A stretch of 48,393 nucleotides of DNA from Paracoccus beibuensis (GCF_026162625.1 NZ_JAOTBD010000027.1:1-48393); one strand, 5' to 3'. Positions 1 through 8,603 are shown, counted from the stretch's first letter. The notes: generated from the sequence alone by a model not told the origin. Numbers and translations: made by a program.

Positions 1-111
1 CAAGCGCTGAACACGCGCCCCCGAAAAACGCTGGCGTGGCAAACACCGGCAGAGGCTCTCGACCGGCTTCTCAAACAGGATATGATCGAAGGTGTTGCGA
101 CGACCGGTTGA
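1..111 (+). CDS. IS30-family transposase, C-terminal end (cut by window edge)
   Basis: An open frame runs in from the left edge and stops at TGA 109-111, leaving 36 residues. The stretch [18 protein letters not shown] is the usual C-terminal signature of IS30-family DDE transposases, and the protein ends in GVATTG as many rhizobial and rhodobacterial members do. The catalytic core would lie to the left, outside the window, so it cannot be told whether the element is intact. The sequence after the stop moves directly into an unrelated enzyme fragment, so the insertion-sequence end should lie at about 112-118. Family call is by recall of the motif. Confidence 0.75.
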   Translation, partial: QALNTRPRKTLAWQTPAEALDRLLKQDMIEGVATTG

Positions 112-306
112 AACTGCCTTGAAGATGCGGCGCGGAAAAATGGCGTCGCTGTCCGGCGGCCTGGCGTCGATGGGCGCGGCGGTGCCCTATGCCATCGCAG
201 CCAAGTTCGCCTATCCCGAGCGGCCCGTGATCGCGATGGTGGGCGACGGCGCCATCCAGATGAGCAACATCCCGGAGTTGATCACGGTGGCCAAGTACTT
301 GAAGCA
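112..306 (+). pseudogene. Fragment of a thiamine-pyrophosphate-dependent enzyme (acetolactate synthase / pyruvate oxidase type)
   Basis: About 62 codons, from roughly 119 to 306, encode the TPP-pyrophosphate-binding region: a [18 protein letters not shown] stretch, then [13 protein letters not shown] with the GDG motif, then [11 protein letters not shown]. In the family this region is followed by the Asn-containing loop and about 150 further residues, and preceded by about 380. Here the 5' part is replaced by the IS30-type end and the 3' part stops at a run of C where the pyrimidine-motif array begins. It is therefore a dead internal fragment. The exact enzyme (oxidase, decarboxylase or synthase) cannot be told from this domain alone. 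Confidence 0.8.
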
Positions 307-307
307 A

Positions 308-548
308 CCCCCTCCTCCTCCCAGGGTTTCGTGCGGGCCGCTGCGGCTCCGATCCTCCTCCCCAGGGCCGCCGCACGTAACATAGCCGCCCCATCTGCGG
401 CACCCCATGCGCCGGACCCTCTCCTCCTCCGTCCCCGGGACCGCGCAGGCGGTGAAAGCCCCTCCTCCCTGGCTGACACCGCACCCCATAAGCGGCCCCT
501 CCTCCTCCCTAGGCCAGCGTTGCGCGGCGACCCCCTCCTCCTCGGAGG
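308..548 (+). repeat. Array of six CCCCTCCTCCTCCC-like motifs
   Basis: Six pyrimidine-rich motifs occur at about 308-326, 354-366, 417-439, 459-472, 496-513 and 531-548, spaced about 34-65 bases. Each has CCTCCTCC or a close variant followed by a short GC palindrome (CCCAGGG, CCCCGGG, CCTAGG, or CTCGGAG). The intervening bases differ, apart from a related GCGGC-flanked pair at about 387-399 and 479-495. Read on the minus strand each motif is GGGAGGAGGAGGGG, a set of AGGAGG boxes. No convincing protein is encoded across it. The spacing is too irregular and the repeat too short for a CRISPR array. Confidence 0.6.
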
Positions 549-560
549 GCGGTCACATCA

Positions 561-895
561 TCAATGCCGGTGCGATGCCTGGTAGATAACATGATCTTCT
601 CCCGGAGTTGCCACTAGGGAGCTCGGTGCCGCGCCTGGCTCCCGCAGTCTCGATGAGCTGGTGAGAGTTGCCCCCGCGTCATCAAACACTGCCGCCGAGC
701 GGGTCAGGGTCGCGGTCAACACCAGTGGGGAACATCGGAGGTGCCAGGATTGGCTGGCGGCCTGATCAAACATCCACGGTGGGATCTCCAGCCAACGTTC
801 GACCGCAATCGTCGGCAGGCTCCAACGCAATGCTAGGCAGTAAGCCTTCACAATGATCTTGTGGACATAAGCCCGTTGGCCTGCCCAAGGATGTC
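561..895 (-). pseudogene. Hypothetical protein remnant, possibly of a recombinase-associated family
   Basis: The minus frame from about 895 to 561 gives a basic polypeptide with VKAYCLALRWSLP, then ERWLEIPPWMFDQAA, then a leucine/alanine-rich stretch. The pattern of a short basic start, [IV]PxWMFD and a helical tail recalls small proteins I have seen beside serine recombinases in alphaproteobacterial accessory regions, but I cannot name the family with certainty. The most plausible start is GTG at about 854 or ATG at 851. The upstream side runs into the RecD-like fragment without a normal junction, so it may be truncated. Treat as an unassigned ORF. Confidence 0.3.
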
Positions 896-944
896 AGGGA
901 TAAAAGTAGCTCCCGCTCCTCGATCCTGTAGGCGTTTTTGACCG

Positions 945-1078
945 AGTTGTACAACAATGACCGACAACCCGCGCGCCTTGAGCCGCAGCACGCAGAGGCC
1001 ATTTTCGGTGTTGTCGACCGTGACCCGCTCGACCAGCCCGGCCAGAACCTCCGCAAGAATGTCCGCCTGCGGCGTCAT
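945..1078 (-). pseudogene. RecD-like helicase, N-terminal fragment
   Basis: Starting at ATG 1078 on the minus strand, the first ~37 residues (DILAEVLAGLVERVTVDNTE, then NGLCVLRLKARG) match the N-terminal OB-like region of RecD2/TraA-type helicases of alphaproteobacteria. Full proteins run to about 700 residues with Walker A and B motifs. Here the resemblance ends near residue 40 and none of the helicase motifs follow. The start lies 24 bases after the stop of the AT-hook tail (1102), on the same strand, so the two may once have been an operon. A GGAGG sequence sits ahead of the start (about 1090-1094). Confidence 0.55.
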
Positions 1079-1101
1079 GAGCGGCGCAACCTCCGGCTCT
1101 T

Positions 1102-1345
1102 TTATTCAGCTGTGTCGGAGCCTTCGGGTGCCACCTTCGGCTTGCGGCCCCTCTTCGCCTTTGGCGCGTCGTCCTCTCCAACGGCAGCAGCCGGCGCTTC
1201 CGTGCCCTCTTCGGTCACGGCTTTGGGCTTGCGGCCCTTGGTCGCCCGTGGCGCATCGACTGATCCCTCGGCTGCCGTATCGGCCGCGGCTTTGGGAGGG
1301 CGACCCCGCCGGGCCTTTGGGGCTTCCGCTGCCTCTTCCCGTGGC
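1102..1345 (-). pseudogene. C-terminal tail with three AT-hook-like motifs
   Basis: The last ~69 codons of this minus frame (about 1105-1311) carry three basic motifs, RRGRPPK, KGRKPK and KRGRKPK, separated by 17-22 acidic or alanine-rich residues. These fit the AT-hook core [RK]GR[KP]P, which binds the minor groove of AT-rich DNA. The upstream side joins the end of the broken omptin gene at about 1345 with no start codon or ribosome site of its own, so the N-terminal part of the original protein is missing. Such tails occur on bacterial nucleoid-associated and replication proteins; which one this came from is unknown. Confidence 0.5.
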
Positions 1346-2233
1346 TGGCGCCGACGGACACCTGCGTCACCGACAGGCCCATTCCGGCGTTCCAGTCGGC
1401 GCTGCCGATCCCCTTGACCGGTCTTGATCTGCGAATAGCGCGAATCGCCGCGCCGGTCGTCGTGCCGGACGTGGCGCGCCTGCACGAAGGCCATCGTGCG
1501 ATCGGTCAGCCGATAGTCCACCCGCGCCGCAAGGTCGACGAACGGCGTCGCGTCATAGCTGCGGTCGAAGCGCAGGTCGCGCAGCCAGTGGTGATCGGTC
1601 TCGCACGGGTTGATCCCGACGCCGCCCCTGACGCGTCCGCTGACGGTCCAGTCGCCGAATTGCCGGTCGACCTCGACGCCGGCAAACAGGCTGACCTGCC
1701 TCGGGCGATAGGACACGACCGTCAGCCCGTCGGGCAGCGTCGCGGAACCCGTCGCTGGAACAGACCAAGCTGCCGCCCCGCGCCTCCCACTCGATGTCGC
1801 TGTACGCAAGCTGCCATGCAGGTTCAGCGACATGTCCGCCGGGCCCGCCATGTCGCGCCCCACCGCCAGGTCGGCATCGACATAGCAGTTCAGCCGCGTG
1901 TCCGGGTGCAGCGACCTGTGGCTCCAGTCGTCGGTGCCCAGCTGCAGCCAGTCGAAGTCGGACATGTACGCCACCGTCGCCGAGTGCGGTGGACAGGCTG
2001 CCGGTCAGCACCCACACCCCGGGCAGGTCGCTGCGGACCTGGACCGTGCCCATCGGCACCTCGGCGGTCCAGGTCGGGTGGCTGCGCAAGCCGCGCGGAT
2101 CGAAGATCCTCTCGTCGGCTTCGACATGGCCATAGCCGATGGACAGTCTGACGCTGCGGCCGTCAGCAGCCGCCGGCTGCACGCCCGCCGCAAACGCCAG
2201 CGCATGGATGATCGAACGGGCGATGAACGACAC
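1346..2233 (-). pseudogene. Omptin-family outer-membrane protease, frameshifted
   Basis: The reading begins at about 2233 with a likely signal peptide (hydrophobic segment ending AAADG), then beta-strand-like sequence. It continues in shifted frames with SDFDWLQ, DDWSHRSLHPDTRLN, ARGGSLVCSSDGFRD, the TDHHW motif and RYSQIKTGQG. These match the omptin (OmpT/Pla) family in order. The Asp pair in SDFDW and the Asp-x-His in TDHHW correspond to the known catalytic residues. The frame must change near 1985, 1815, 1760 and 1415 to stay on the family pattern, so no intact protein can be made. The end near 1345 lacks the usual aromatic C-terminal residue and runs into an AT-hook tail. Confidence 0.8.
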
Positions 2234-2379
2234 GGATGACGTTTCAGGAAAAAGGCTGCGGGAATAGCCTGCACATTCGTGGAAATCGGGCGGCCGTCAA
2301 TCTCGACCCCTGTCGCCGCGTCACTTCTTGTCGCGCGGCGGGTGCCGCGTCATCGTGGCGCCACACCTGGAGGGAAAAC

Positions 2380-3348
2380 ATGCTGCCACCGATCCTGCAG
2401 AACCTGCGCATCCCCGTCGTCGCCTCGCCCATGTTCATCGTGTCGGGGCCGGACTTGGTGATCGCGCAGTGCAAGGCGGGCATCGTCGGCAGCTTTCCCG
2501 CCCTGAACGCGCGCGAGAAGGAGGGCGAGCCGTCGATGCTGGACGCCTGGCTGACCCGCATCGCCGAGGAGCTGGACCGCCACAACCACGCGAATCCCGA
2601 CCGGCCGGCCGCGCCCTTTGCCGTGAACCAGATCGTCCATCGCAGCAACGCCCGGCTGGAACGCGACATCGAGATCTGCCACCGCCACAAGGTGCCGATC
2701 TGGATCACGTCGCTTGGCGCGCGGGTCGAGGTGAACGAGGCCGCCCATGACTGCGGCGGCATCGCGCTGCACGACGTGATCAACAACACCTTCGCGAAGA
2801 AGGCGATCGAGAAGGGTGCCGACGGCCTGATCGCCGTGGCGGCCGGTGCCGGGGGACATGCCGGCCCGCAGTCGCCCTTCGCCCTGGTACAGGAAATCCG
2901 CGAATGGTTCGACGGACCGCTTCTGCTGTCGGGCGCCATCGCCACCGGGCGGGCGGTGCTGGCGGCGCAGGCGATGGGGGCCGACCTGGCCTATATCGGC
3001 AGCCCCTTCATCGCGACCGAGGAAGCGAACGCCGATCCCGCCTACAAGCAGATGATCGTCGAGTCGGGCGCGATGGACATCGTCACGTCGTCGCTGTTCA
3101 CCGGCGTGTCGGGCAACTACCTTGCGCCGTCGATCCGCAACGCAGGGATGGACCCCGCGAATCTGGCCGAAGCGGATGCCAGCGCGATGAACTTTGGCGG
3201 CGGGTCCGCCAAGGCCAAGGCCTGGAGCCAGATCTGGGGCGCGGGCCAGGGGATCGGCGCCGTGCGCGGGATCGAGCCGGCGGCAGAGCGGATCGACCGG
3301 CTTGCTGCCGAATACGCCGCGGCCAAGGACGCCCTTTCGCGGCTCTGA
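2380..3348 (+). CDS. Nitronate monooxygenase family protein (FMN-dependent)
   Basis: A 322-residue TIM-barrel flavoprotein of the nitronate monooxygenase / 2-nitropropane dioxygenase family, which oxidises alkyl nitronates with FMN and oxygen. Visible landmarks are the N-terminal [13 protein letters not shown] stretch, [12 protein letters not shown], the AAGAGGHAG glycine-rich turn that contacts FMN phosphate, and [21 protein letters not shown] near the second phosphate site. ATG 2380 is chosen because a GGAGGG ribosome site lies at 2369-2374; the open frame extends further upstream without a good site. Length is normal for the family. The physiological substrate cannot be deduced. It stands alone, 67 bases before msrB. 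Confidence 0.88.
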   Translation: MLPPILQNLRIPVVASPMFIVSGPDLVIAQCKAGIVGSFPALNAREKEGEPSMLDAWLTRIAEELDRHNHANPDRPAAPFAVNQIVHRSNARLERDIEICHRHKVPIWITSLGARVEVNEAAHDCGGIALHDVINNTFAKKAIEKGADGLIAVAAGAGGHAGPQSPFALVQEIREWFDGPLLLSGAIATGRAVLAAQAMGADLAYIGSPFIATEEANADPAYKQMIVESGAMDIVTSSLFTGVSGNYLAPSIRNAGMDPANLAEADASAMNFGGGSAKAKAWSQIWGAGQGIGAVRGIEPAAERIDRLAAEYAAAKDALSRL

Positions 3349-3351
3349 CCT

Positions 3352-3380
3352 TTGCGGAATGGGCCCGCGGTCCCCATATA
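3352..3380 (+). promoter_or_regulatory. Candidate sigma70-type promoter for msrB-msrA
   Basis: TTGCGG (3352-3357), a 17-base spacer and CATATA (3375-3380) sit in the 67-base gap after the monooxygenase gene. A perfect 6-bp stem GGTCCC/GGGACC (3369-3374 with 3382-3387) overlaps the -10. Pattern match only. Confidence 0.3.
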
Positions 3381-3415
3381 AGGGACCGAACGGGGCCACA
3401 TTCGTGGAGGAACAC

Positions 3416-3865
3416 TTGGCTTATGGAAAAACGCAGGACGCGGTCGACCGGCTGACGCCGGAGCAGTACCGCGTGACGCAGGAGAACGGCACCGAGCGTG
3501 CCTTCACCGGCGAATACGATCACCACTTCGAATCCGGCATCTATGTCGACGTCGTGTCGGGCGAGCCGCTGTTCGTCAGCGGCATGAAATACAACTCGGG
3601 CTGCGGCTGGCCGGCGTTCACCAAGCCGGTGGACGACATGGTGATCGAACATCGCGACGTCAGCTTCGGCATGGTCCGGACCGAGGTCAGGTCGAAGCAT
3701 GGCGACAGCCACTTGGGCCATGTCTTCCCCGACGGCCCGCCCGAGGCGGGGGGCCTGCGCTATTGCATCAACTCGGCCGCGCTGCGCTTCGTGCCCAAGG
3801 ACCGCATGGAGGCCGAAGGCTATGGCGACTATGTGTCGCAAGTCGAGGAGGTGCCCCATGGCTGA
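3416..3865 (+). CDS. msrB: Peptide-methionine (R)-S-oxide reductase MsrB
   Basis: MsrB reduces the R epimer of methionine sulfoxide in proteins, working with MsrA on oxidative damage. The 149-residue protein has [23 protein letters not shown] and [12 protein letters not shown]; the Cys in RYCINS is the catalytic one. The two CxxC pairs that hold structural zinc in E. coli MsrB are absent (RSKHGDSH instead of RCGNCDAH), so it belongs to the zinc-free type. The start is TTG 3416, five bases after GGAGG (3406-3410); no better ATG lies nearby. Its stop overlaps the msrA start by eight bases, which suggests translational coupling. Confidence 0.93.
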   Translation: MAYGKTQDAVDRLTPEQYRVTQENGTERAFTGEYDHHFESGIYVDVVSGEPLFVSGMKYNSGCGWPAFTKPVDDMVIEHRDVSFGMVRTEVRSKHGDSHLGHVFPDGPPEAGGLRYCINSAALRFVPKDRMEAEGYGDYVSQVEEVPHG

Positions 3866-4364
3866 GCGCGCAGTTCTGGCCGGCGGCTGCTTCTGGGGCA
3901 TGCAGGACCTGATCCGGCGGCTGCCGGGCGTTATCTCGACCCGCGTCGGCTATACCGGTGGCGACGTCGCGAACGCCACCTATCGCAACCACGGCACCCA
4001 CGCCGAGGGGATCGAGATCACCTTTGATCCGCAGACGATCAGCTATCGCCGGCTCCTCGAATTCTTCTTCCAGATCCACAACCCCACGACGCCGAACCGG
4101 CAGGGCAACGACGTCGGGCTGAGCTATCGCTCGGCCATCTATTTCGTTGATGACGACCAGAAGCGCGTCGCCGAGGAGACGATTGCCGATGTTGACGCGT
4201 CGGGAATCTGGCCGGGCAAGGTCGTGACCGAAATGGAGCCGGTCGGCGATTTCTGGGAGGCCGAGCCCGAGCACCAGGATTACCTGGAGCGGATCCCGAA
4301 CGGCTATACTTGCCACTTCCCGCGGCCGAACTGGGTCCTGCCCAAGCGCGACGCGGCCGAATAA
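3858..4364 (+). CDS. msrA: Peptide-methionine (S)-S-oxide reductase MsrA
   Basis: MsrA reduces the S epimer of methionine sulfoxide, free or in protein. The 168-residue sequence has the catalytic GCFWG motif with Cys11, TRVGYTGG, the [13 protein letters not shown] substrate-pocket region, and [11 protein letters not shown], all in family order. The length is that of a compact cytosolic MsrA with no signal peptide. ATG 3858 lies inside the end of msrB, with GAGGAG just upstream (3845-3850). A strong intrinsic terminator follows within 11 bases, so msrB-msrA form a two-gene operon. Confidence 0.95.
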   Translation: MAERAVLAGGCFWGMQDLIRRLPGVISTRVGYTGGDVANATYRNHGTHAEGIEITFDPQTISYRRLLEFFFQIHNPTTPNRQGNDVGLSYRSAIYFVDDDQKRVAEETIADVDASGIWPGKVVTEMEPVGDFWEAEPEHQDYLERIPNGYTCHFPRPNWVLPKRDAAE

Positions 4365-4374
4365 CCGAGAACGG

Positions 4375-4403
4375 GCGCCCCGAGAGGATCTCGGGGCGCT
4401 TTC
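4375..4403 (+). terminator. Intrinsic terminator after msrA
   Basis: A perfect 11-bp stem pairs 4375-4385 with 4389-4399 around a three-base loop, followed by TTTC. It lies 10 bases after the msrA stop. The stem would also form on the opposite strand, where it could help end the RND operon transcript. Confidence 0.75.
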
Positions 4404-4418
4404 TGCGTCCCGCGACGG

Positions 4419-4452
4419 CCGGGGGCGCTTCGCCCCCCGGCCCCCCCGAAGA
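4419..4452. repeat. GC-rich intergenic hairpin element
   Basis: GGCCGGGGGCG and CGCCCCCCGGCC face each other around CTT, followed by CCCCCCGAAG. It lies at the 3' end of the RND operon on the minus strand. Related elements appear at 19652-19690 and 42881-42929 in this window, again at gene ends, so it is likely a family-specific terminator-like repeat. Confidence 0.5.
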
Positions 4453-4464
4453 TTACCGCCCGGA

Positions 4465-7400
4465 TTATGCCCTCGGCGGGCGGACGCGGAAGACGGCGCA
4501 ATAAAGGGCCGGCACGAAGACCAAGGTGACCAGCGTGCCTGCGATGATGCCGCCCATCATGGCATAGGCCATCGGACCCCAGAACACCTGCCGCGAGATC
4601 GGGATCAGCGCCAGCGAGGCCGCAGCCGCGGTCAGCAGGATCGGTCGGGCACGGCTATCCGAAGCTTCGAACACGGCGTCCCACTGGCTGCGGCCCTTGT
4701 GGAGCAGTTCCCGGATCTCGTGGACCAGGATCACCGAGTTGCGGATCAGGATACCGATCAGCGCCAGGATGCCCAGGATCGCCACGAAGCCCATCGGCAC
4801 GCCGAAGGGCACGAGGACCGCGACGACGCCGATGAGGCCAAGGGGCGCGGCGGCCAGCACGATCATCGACAGCCGGAAGCTTTGCATCTGCGCCATGACG
4901 AGCACCGCCATGATCAGCAGCATCACCGGCACCACTGCCGCGATGGGCGCCTGGCTTTCGGCCGAGCTTTCGACCGAGCCGCCGACCTCGACCTGGACCG
5001 TCGATGGAAGGGTGGCCTGATAGTCGGCGACCCTGTCGGCCAAAGCGGCGACCAAGGTCGCGGGCTGGTCGGCGGTGGCAATGGCGGCCTTGACCGTTAC
5101 CGTCGGCAGGCCGTTCCGCTGCATGATCAGCGGCTGCTCTGACCCGTATTCCAGCGTCACCAGCGCCGACAGGGGCACGCTGCGGCCGTCGGCCAGGTTC
5201 AGCTGCAGGTTGCGGATCGATGCCAGCGACTGCCGGTCGGTCGCCTGCCCCCGCGCCACCACATCGATCAGGAAGATGTCGTCCAGAAGCTGCGTCACCT
5301 GCGTTCCGTTGAAGAGGCTGGAGAGCGCCTGCGCGATATCGGCGCTGGTCACGCCCAGCTGGCGCGCCTGGTCCTGGTCGACGACCAGGCGGACCATCCG
5401 CGCAGGCTCGTTCCAGTCCAGCGCGATGTCGCGCAGGCGCGGCTCCTCTGCCATCAGCGTCGCCAGCCCGCGCGCCGCGTCGCGCGCGGCGTCCGCATCG
5501 GGCGCCGTCACGCGGTACTGGACGGGCTTGCCGACGGGCGGGCCGATCTCCAGGTTCTTGACGTAGATGTCGACGCCCGGAAACTCCTCGACGGCTAGCC
5601 GGTTCAGGCGCGCCTTGACGCGGTCGCGCGCGGCAAGGTCGGGCGTCTGGATCACGATCTGGCCCATGTGCGGACCTGCCGTCGGCACGTCCATCGACAG
5701 CACGAACCGCGGCGCCCCCTGCCCGACATAGGATGTCCAGAACAGCACGTCCTCATCTTCCGCCAGCGTCGCCTCCAGCCGGTCCATGTCGGCGCGGGTG
5801 CGGGCGATGGACACGTTCTGGCGTTCGGTGATGTCGACCAGCACCTCGGTCCGGTCCGAGGTCGGGAAGAACTGCTGCTCGACGAAGCGCATTCCCCAGA
5901 CCGAGGTAGCGAAGATTGCGACGGTGATGGCGATGGTCAGCCATTTCATCCGCATCGCGACGCGCAGCAGGCGGTGGAATGCACGGCGCAGGCGACCGGG
6001 CCCGCTGTGGTGCTGCGCCATCTTCGACGACAGGAAGGTCACCCCCAGAAGCGGCGCGAACAGCACCGCCACGACCCAGGACACCACCAGCGACACCGCG
6101 ATCACCACGAACAGCGAGAAGGTGAATTCCCCCGCGGCCGAACTGTTCAGCCCGATTGGGATGAAGCCCGCGACGGTCACCAGCGTCCCCGTCAGCATGG
6201 GAAAGGCGATGGAGGTCCAGGCGTAGCTGGCGGCGTTTTCCAACGACTCGCCGACCTCCAGCCGAGAGATCATCGTTTCGATGGCGATCATCGCGTCGTC
6301 GACCAGAAGACCCAGCGCGATGATCAGCGCGCCAAGCGAAATCCGCTGCAGGGTGATGCCATAGATGTCCAGGATCACGAAGGTGATTGCCAGGCAAAGC
6401 GGGATCGTCAGCGTGACGACCAGGCCTGCGCGCAGCCCAAGGCTGATGAAGCTGACGATCAGGACGATGCCCACGGCCTCGGCCAGGGCCTTGACGAAAT
6501 GGCCCACGGCGTCCTCGACCACGTGGGGCTGGTCGGCAAACTTCGCCATCTCGATCCCGATGGGAAGGTCGGCGGCGACCTTGGCCATCAGCGCGTCCAG
6601 CTCCTTGCCGAATTCGAGAATGTTGCCGCCGTCGCGCATGCCGACCTGAAGGCCGATGGCCTGCTGACCGTTATAACGGAAGAGCGACGTCGGCGGGTCC
6701 TGATAGTCGCGGGTAACCGTCGCCACGTCGGCCAGGTTGAAGAACCGTTCGCCCACGCGGAGGTTCACGGCCTCGATCTCTCCCGCGTCGTCGAATTGGC
6801 CGCCGATGCGGACCAGGATGCGTTCGGGTCCCGCATGAATGACGCCCGAGGGCGCGATGGCGTTCTGCTGCGCCAGCGTGGCCACGACCTGCGACTGGTT
6901 CAGCCCCAGTGCCGCCAGCCGCGCGGCCGAGAATTCGAGGAAGATCTCCTCGTCCTGCTCTCCCAGAAGCTCCGTCTTGCCGGCCGCGTCCAGCGCCGAG
7001 ACCTGTCGGCGGATCGCCTCGACCCGGTCGCACAGCTCTCGCATGGTGAAGCCGTCCGCGTTGAAGGCATAGATGTTGCCGAAGACGTCGCCGAAATTGT
7101 CGTTGAACTGGAAGCCCTGAAACTCGCGCGGAAAGTCCGGACGGATGTCGGACATCATCTGACGCACGCGCTTCCAGACCTCGGGGACCGCCGGCCCGCG
7201 GATGGTCGGGTCCAGCTCGACATAGACGACGGCCTGCCCCGGCATGGTGACCGAGCGCGTGAAGTCCAGCTCGTCCAGTTCCTCCAGCTTGGTCTCGATC
7301 CGGGTGGTGACCTGCGTCAGCGTCTCGTGGATGGTCGCGCCCGGCATGGCGGCGGCGATGATCATCGTCTTGATGGTGAAGTCGGGGTCTTCCTCGCGAC

Positions 7401-7506
7401 CGAGGTTCCCATAGCTGACGGTGCCCGCAACCATCGAGACGATCAGCAGGAACCACACGAAGCTGCGGTGATGCAGCGCCCAGTCCGACAGGTTGAAGCG
7501 TTTCAA
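4465..7506 (-). CDS. RND efflux pump inner-membrane permease
   Basis: A 1013-residue proton-driven transporter of the resistance-nodulation-division superfamily, which exports hydrophobic compounds across both membranes with an adaptor and an outer-membrane channel. An N-terminal membrane helix (SFVWFLLIVSMVAGTVSY) is followed by a large periplasmic loop, a helix bundle with GLLVDDAMIAIE, a second loop and a last bundle ending in VTLVFVPALYCAVF. Asp403-Asp404 in GLLVDD match the proton-relay pair of AcrB. Length and two-fold repeat are normal. It overlaps the upstream adaptor gene by four bases. Substrate is unknown; the sequence looks like the multidrug type rather than a metal pump, with no Met-rich metal path seen. 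Confidence 0.93.
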   Translation of the reverse strand: MKRFNLSDWALHHRSFVWFLLIVSMVAGTVSYGNLGREEDPDFTIKTMIIAAAMPGATIHETLTQVTTRIETKLEELDELDFTRSVTMPGQAVVYVELDPTIRGPAVPEVWKRVRQMMSDIRPDFPREFQGFQFNDNFGDVFGNIYAFNADGFTMRELCDRVEAIRRQVSALDAAGKTELLGEQDEEIFLEFSAARLAALGLNQSQVVATLAQQNAIAPSGVIHAGPERILVRIGGQFDDAGEIEAVNLRVGERFFNLADVATVTRDYQDPPTSLFRYNGQQAIGLQVGMRDGGNILEFGKELDALMAKVAADLPIGIEMAKFADQPHVVEDAVGHFVKALAEAVGIVLIVSFISLGLRAGLVVTLTIPLCLAITFVILDIYGITLQRISLGALIIALGLLVDDAMIAIETMISRLEVGESLENAASYAWTSIAFPMLTGTLVTVAGFIPIGLNSSAAGEFTFSLFVVIAVSLVVSWVVAVLFAPLLGVTFLSSKMAQHHSGPGRLRRAFHRLLRVAMRMKWLTIAITVAIFATSVWGMRFVEQQFFPTSDRTEVLVDITERQNVSIARTRADMDRLEATLAEDEDVLFWTSYVGQGAPRFVLSMDVPTAGPHMGQIVIQTPDLAARDRVKARLNRLAVEEFPGVDIYVKNLEIGPPVGKPVQYRVTAPDADAARDAARGLATLMAEEPRLRDIALDWNEPARMVRLVVDQDQARQLGVTSADIAQALSSLFNGTQVTQLLDDIFLIDVVARGQATDRQSLASIRNLQLNLADGRSVPLSALVTLEYGSEQPLIMQRNGLPTVTVKAAIATADQPATLVAALADRVADYQATLPSTVQVEVGGSVESSAESQAPIAAVVPVMLLIMAVLVMAQMQSFRLSMIVLAAAPLGLIGVVAVLVPFGVPMGFVAILGILALIGILIRNSVILVHEIRELLHKGRSQWDAVFEASDSRARPILLTAAAASLALIPISRQVFWGPMAYAMMGGIIAGTLVTLVFVPALYCAVFRVRPPRA

Positions 7507-8603
7507 GGGTCCAGCCTCCGGCCGACGGCCTGACCAGGGGTCAGGGATCTCACTCCGCGGATGACGATCTCGTCGCCCGCCTGCAGCCCGGACATGATCG
7601 AGACGCGGCCGCGGAAGGGCGCCGCCGCCTCGACCGGGACGCGTTCGACCTGCGCGGTCTCGCCTTTGCGGCGGACCCGCCAGACGGCGCTGCCATCGTC
7701 GCCGCTCACCACCGCCTCGGACGGCAGCGACAGCGAGGGCGCATCGGCCATGCCAAGCCGGGCGCGGACCAGCGCCCCAAGCCGGAACGGCGCGTCAGGC
7801 GGCAGGTCCAGGTAAAGGCGGCGCGTCCGCGTGGCGCTGTCGGCGACCGGGTCGATCCGGTCCAGGACCGCCGTCACCTCGGCGTCCGGCTCGTTTCTGT
7901 GCCAGACCGCGAAGGTGGCACCGGGCTCCAGCCCGACCAGCGACTGCGCCGGCAGGTCGAGCACGACCTCGGGCGTATCCTTGGCCGAGAGTTGCACGAC
8001 CGGGGCGCCCGCGCCGACGACGGCGCCCGGCGACTCGGAGACGGCGCTGATCACGCCCGCGAACGGGGCCGTCATGCGGGCCAGTCCTTCGGCATTCTCG
8101 GCGCGCACAAGTTCGGACCGGGCCTGCTCGACCTCGGCAAGGGCTGCGCTGCCGGCCTGCTGTGCCTGTTCCAGCTGGGCATCGGACGCGACGTTGCGTG
8201 CGGCCAGCGCCTCGGTCCGCTCCAGGGTGGCGCGGGCGGTGCGCGCCTGCACCTCGGCCGCGGCCAGCGCCGCGCGGGCGGCGCGGGTGGTCGCGGACAG
8301 ATCCTCGGTCGACAGCTGCGCCAGCAGCTGCCCTTCGGCAACCTCGTCGCCAAGATCGACCGGCCGGTCGATCATCCGGCCAAGGGTCTCGAAGCCCAGC
8401 TGGACCTGCGTGCGCGCCTGCACGACGCCCGGAATCCAGCGTTCGCCGGCGCTTCGGTCCTCAAGGATGACGCTGACCACGGGGCGCGGCGGACCGGCCG
8501 CCGCCTCAGCCTCGGCCTCGCCGGTCAGCCAGTCGGGCAGACCAAGCGCGGCAGCCGGACTCGCGGCCAAGGCGCAGGCGAGCGCCAGCAGAAGGCGGTT
8601 CAT
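7503..8603 (-). CDS. RND periplasmic adaptor (HlyD/membrane-fusion family), second of two
   Basis: A 366-residue adaptor that bridges the inner-membrane RND pump and an outer-membrane channel. It has a signal peptide (LLLALACALAASPAAALG), a lipoyl-type beta half (GFETLGRMIDRPVDLGDEV), an alpha-helical hairpin rich in Ala, Arg and Glu at about residues 95-170, the second lipoyl half, and a C-terminal domain ending GVRSLTPGQAVGRR. No lipobox Cys follows the signal, so it is probably secreted rather than lipidated. It overlaps both neighbours by four bases (ATGA), pointing to translational coupling. Confidence 0.88.
   Translation of the reverse strand: MNRLLLALACALAASPAAALGLPDWLTGEAEAEAAAGPPRPVVSVILEDRSAGERWIPGVVQARTQVQLGFETLGRMIDRPVDLGDEVAEGQLLAQLSTEDLSATTRAARAALAAAEVQARTARATLERTEALAARNVASDAQLEQAQQAGSAALAEVEQARSELVRAENAEGLARMTAPFAGVISAVSESPGAVVGAGAPVVQLSAKDTPEVVLDLPAQSLVGLEPGATFAVWHRNEPDAEVTAVLDRIDPVADSATRTRRLYLDLPPDAPFRLGALVRARLGMADAPSLSLPSEAVVSGDDGSAVWRVRRKGETAQVERVPVEAAAPFRGRVSIMSGLQAGDEIVIRGVRSLTPGQAVGRRLDP

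Noticed and set aside
308..548. CRISPR array
   Set aside because: The repeated core is only about 14 bases, spacing is irregular, and no cas gene is near.
5668..7533. 621-residue plus-strand ORF opposite the RND permease
   Set aside because: High-GC shadow frame, rich in Asp/His/Arg, with no ribosome site or family pattern.
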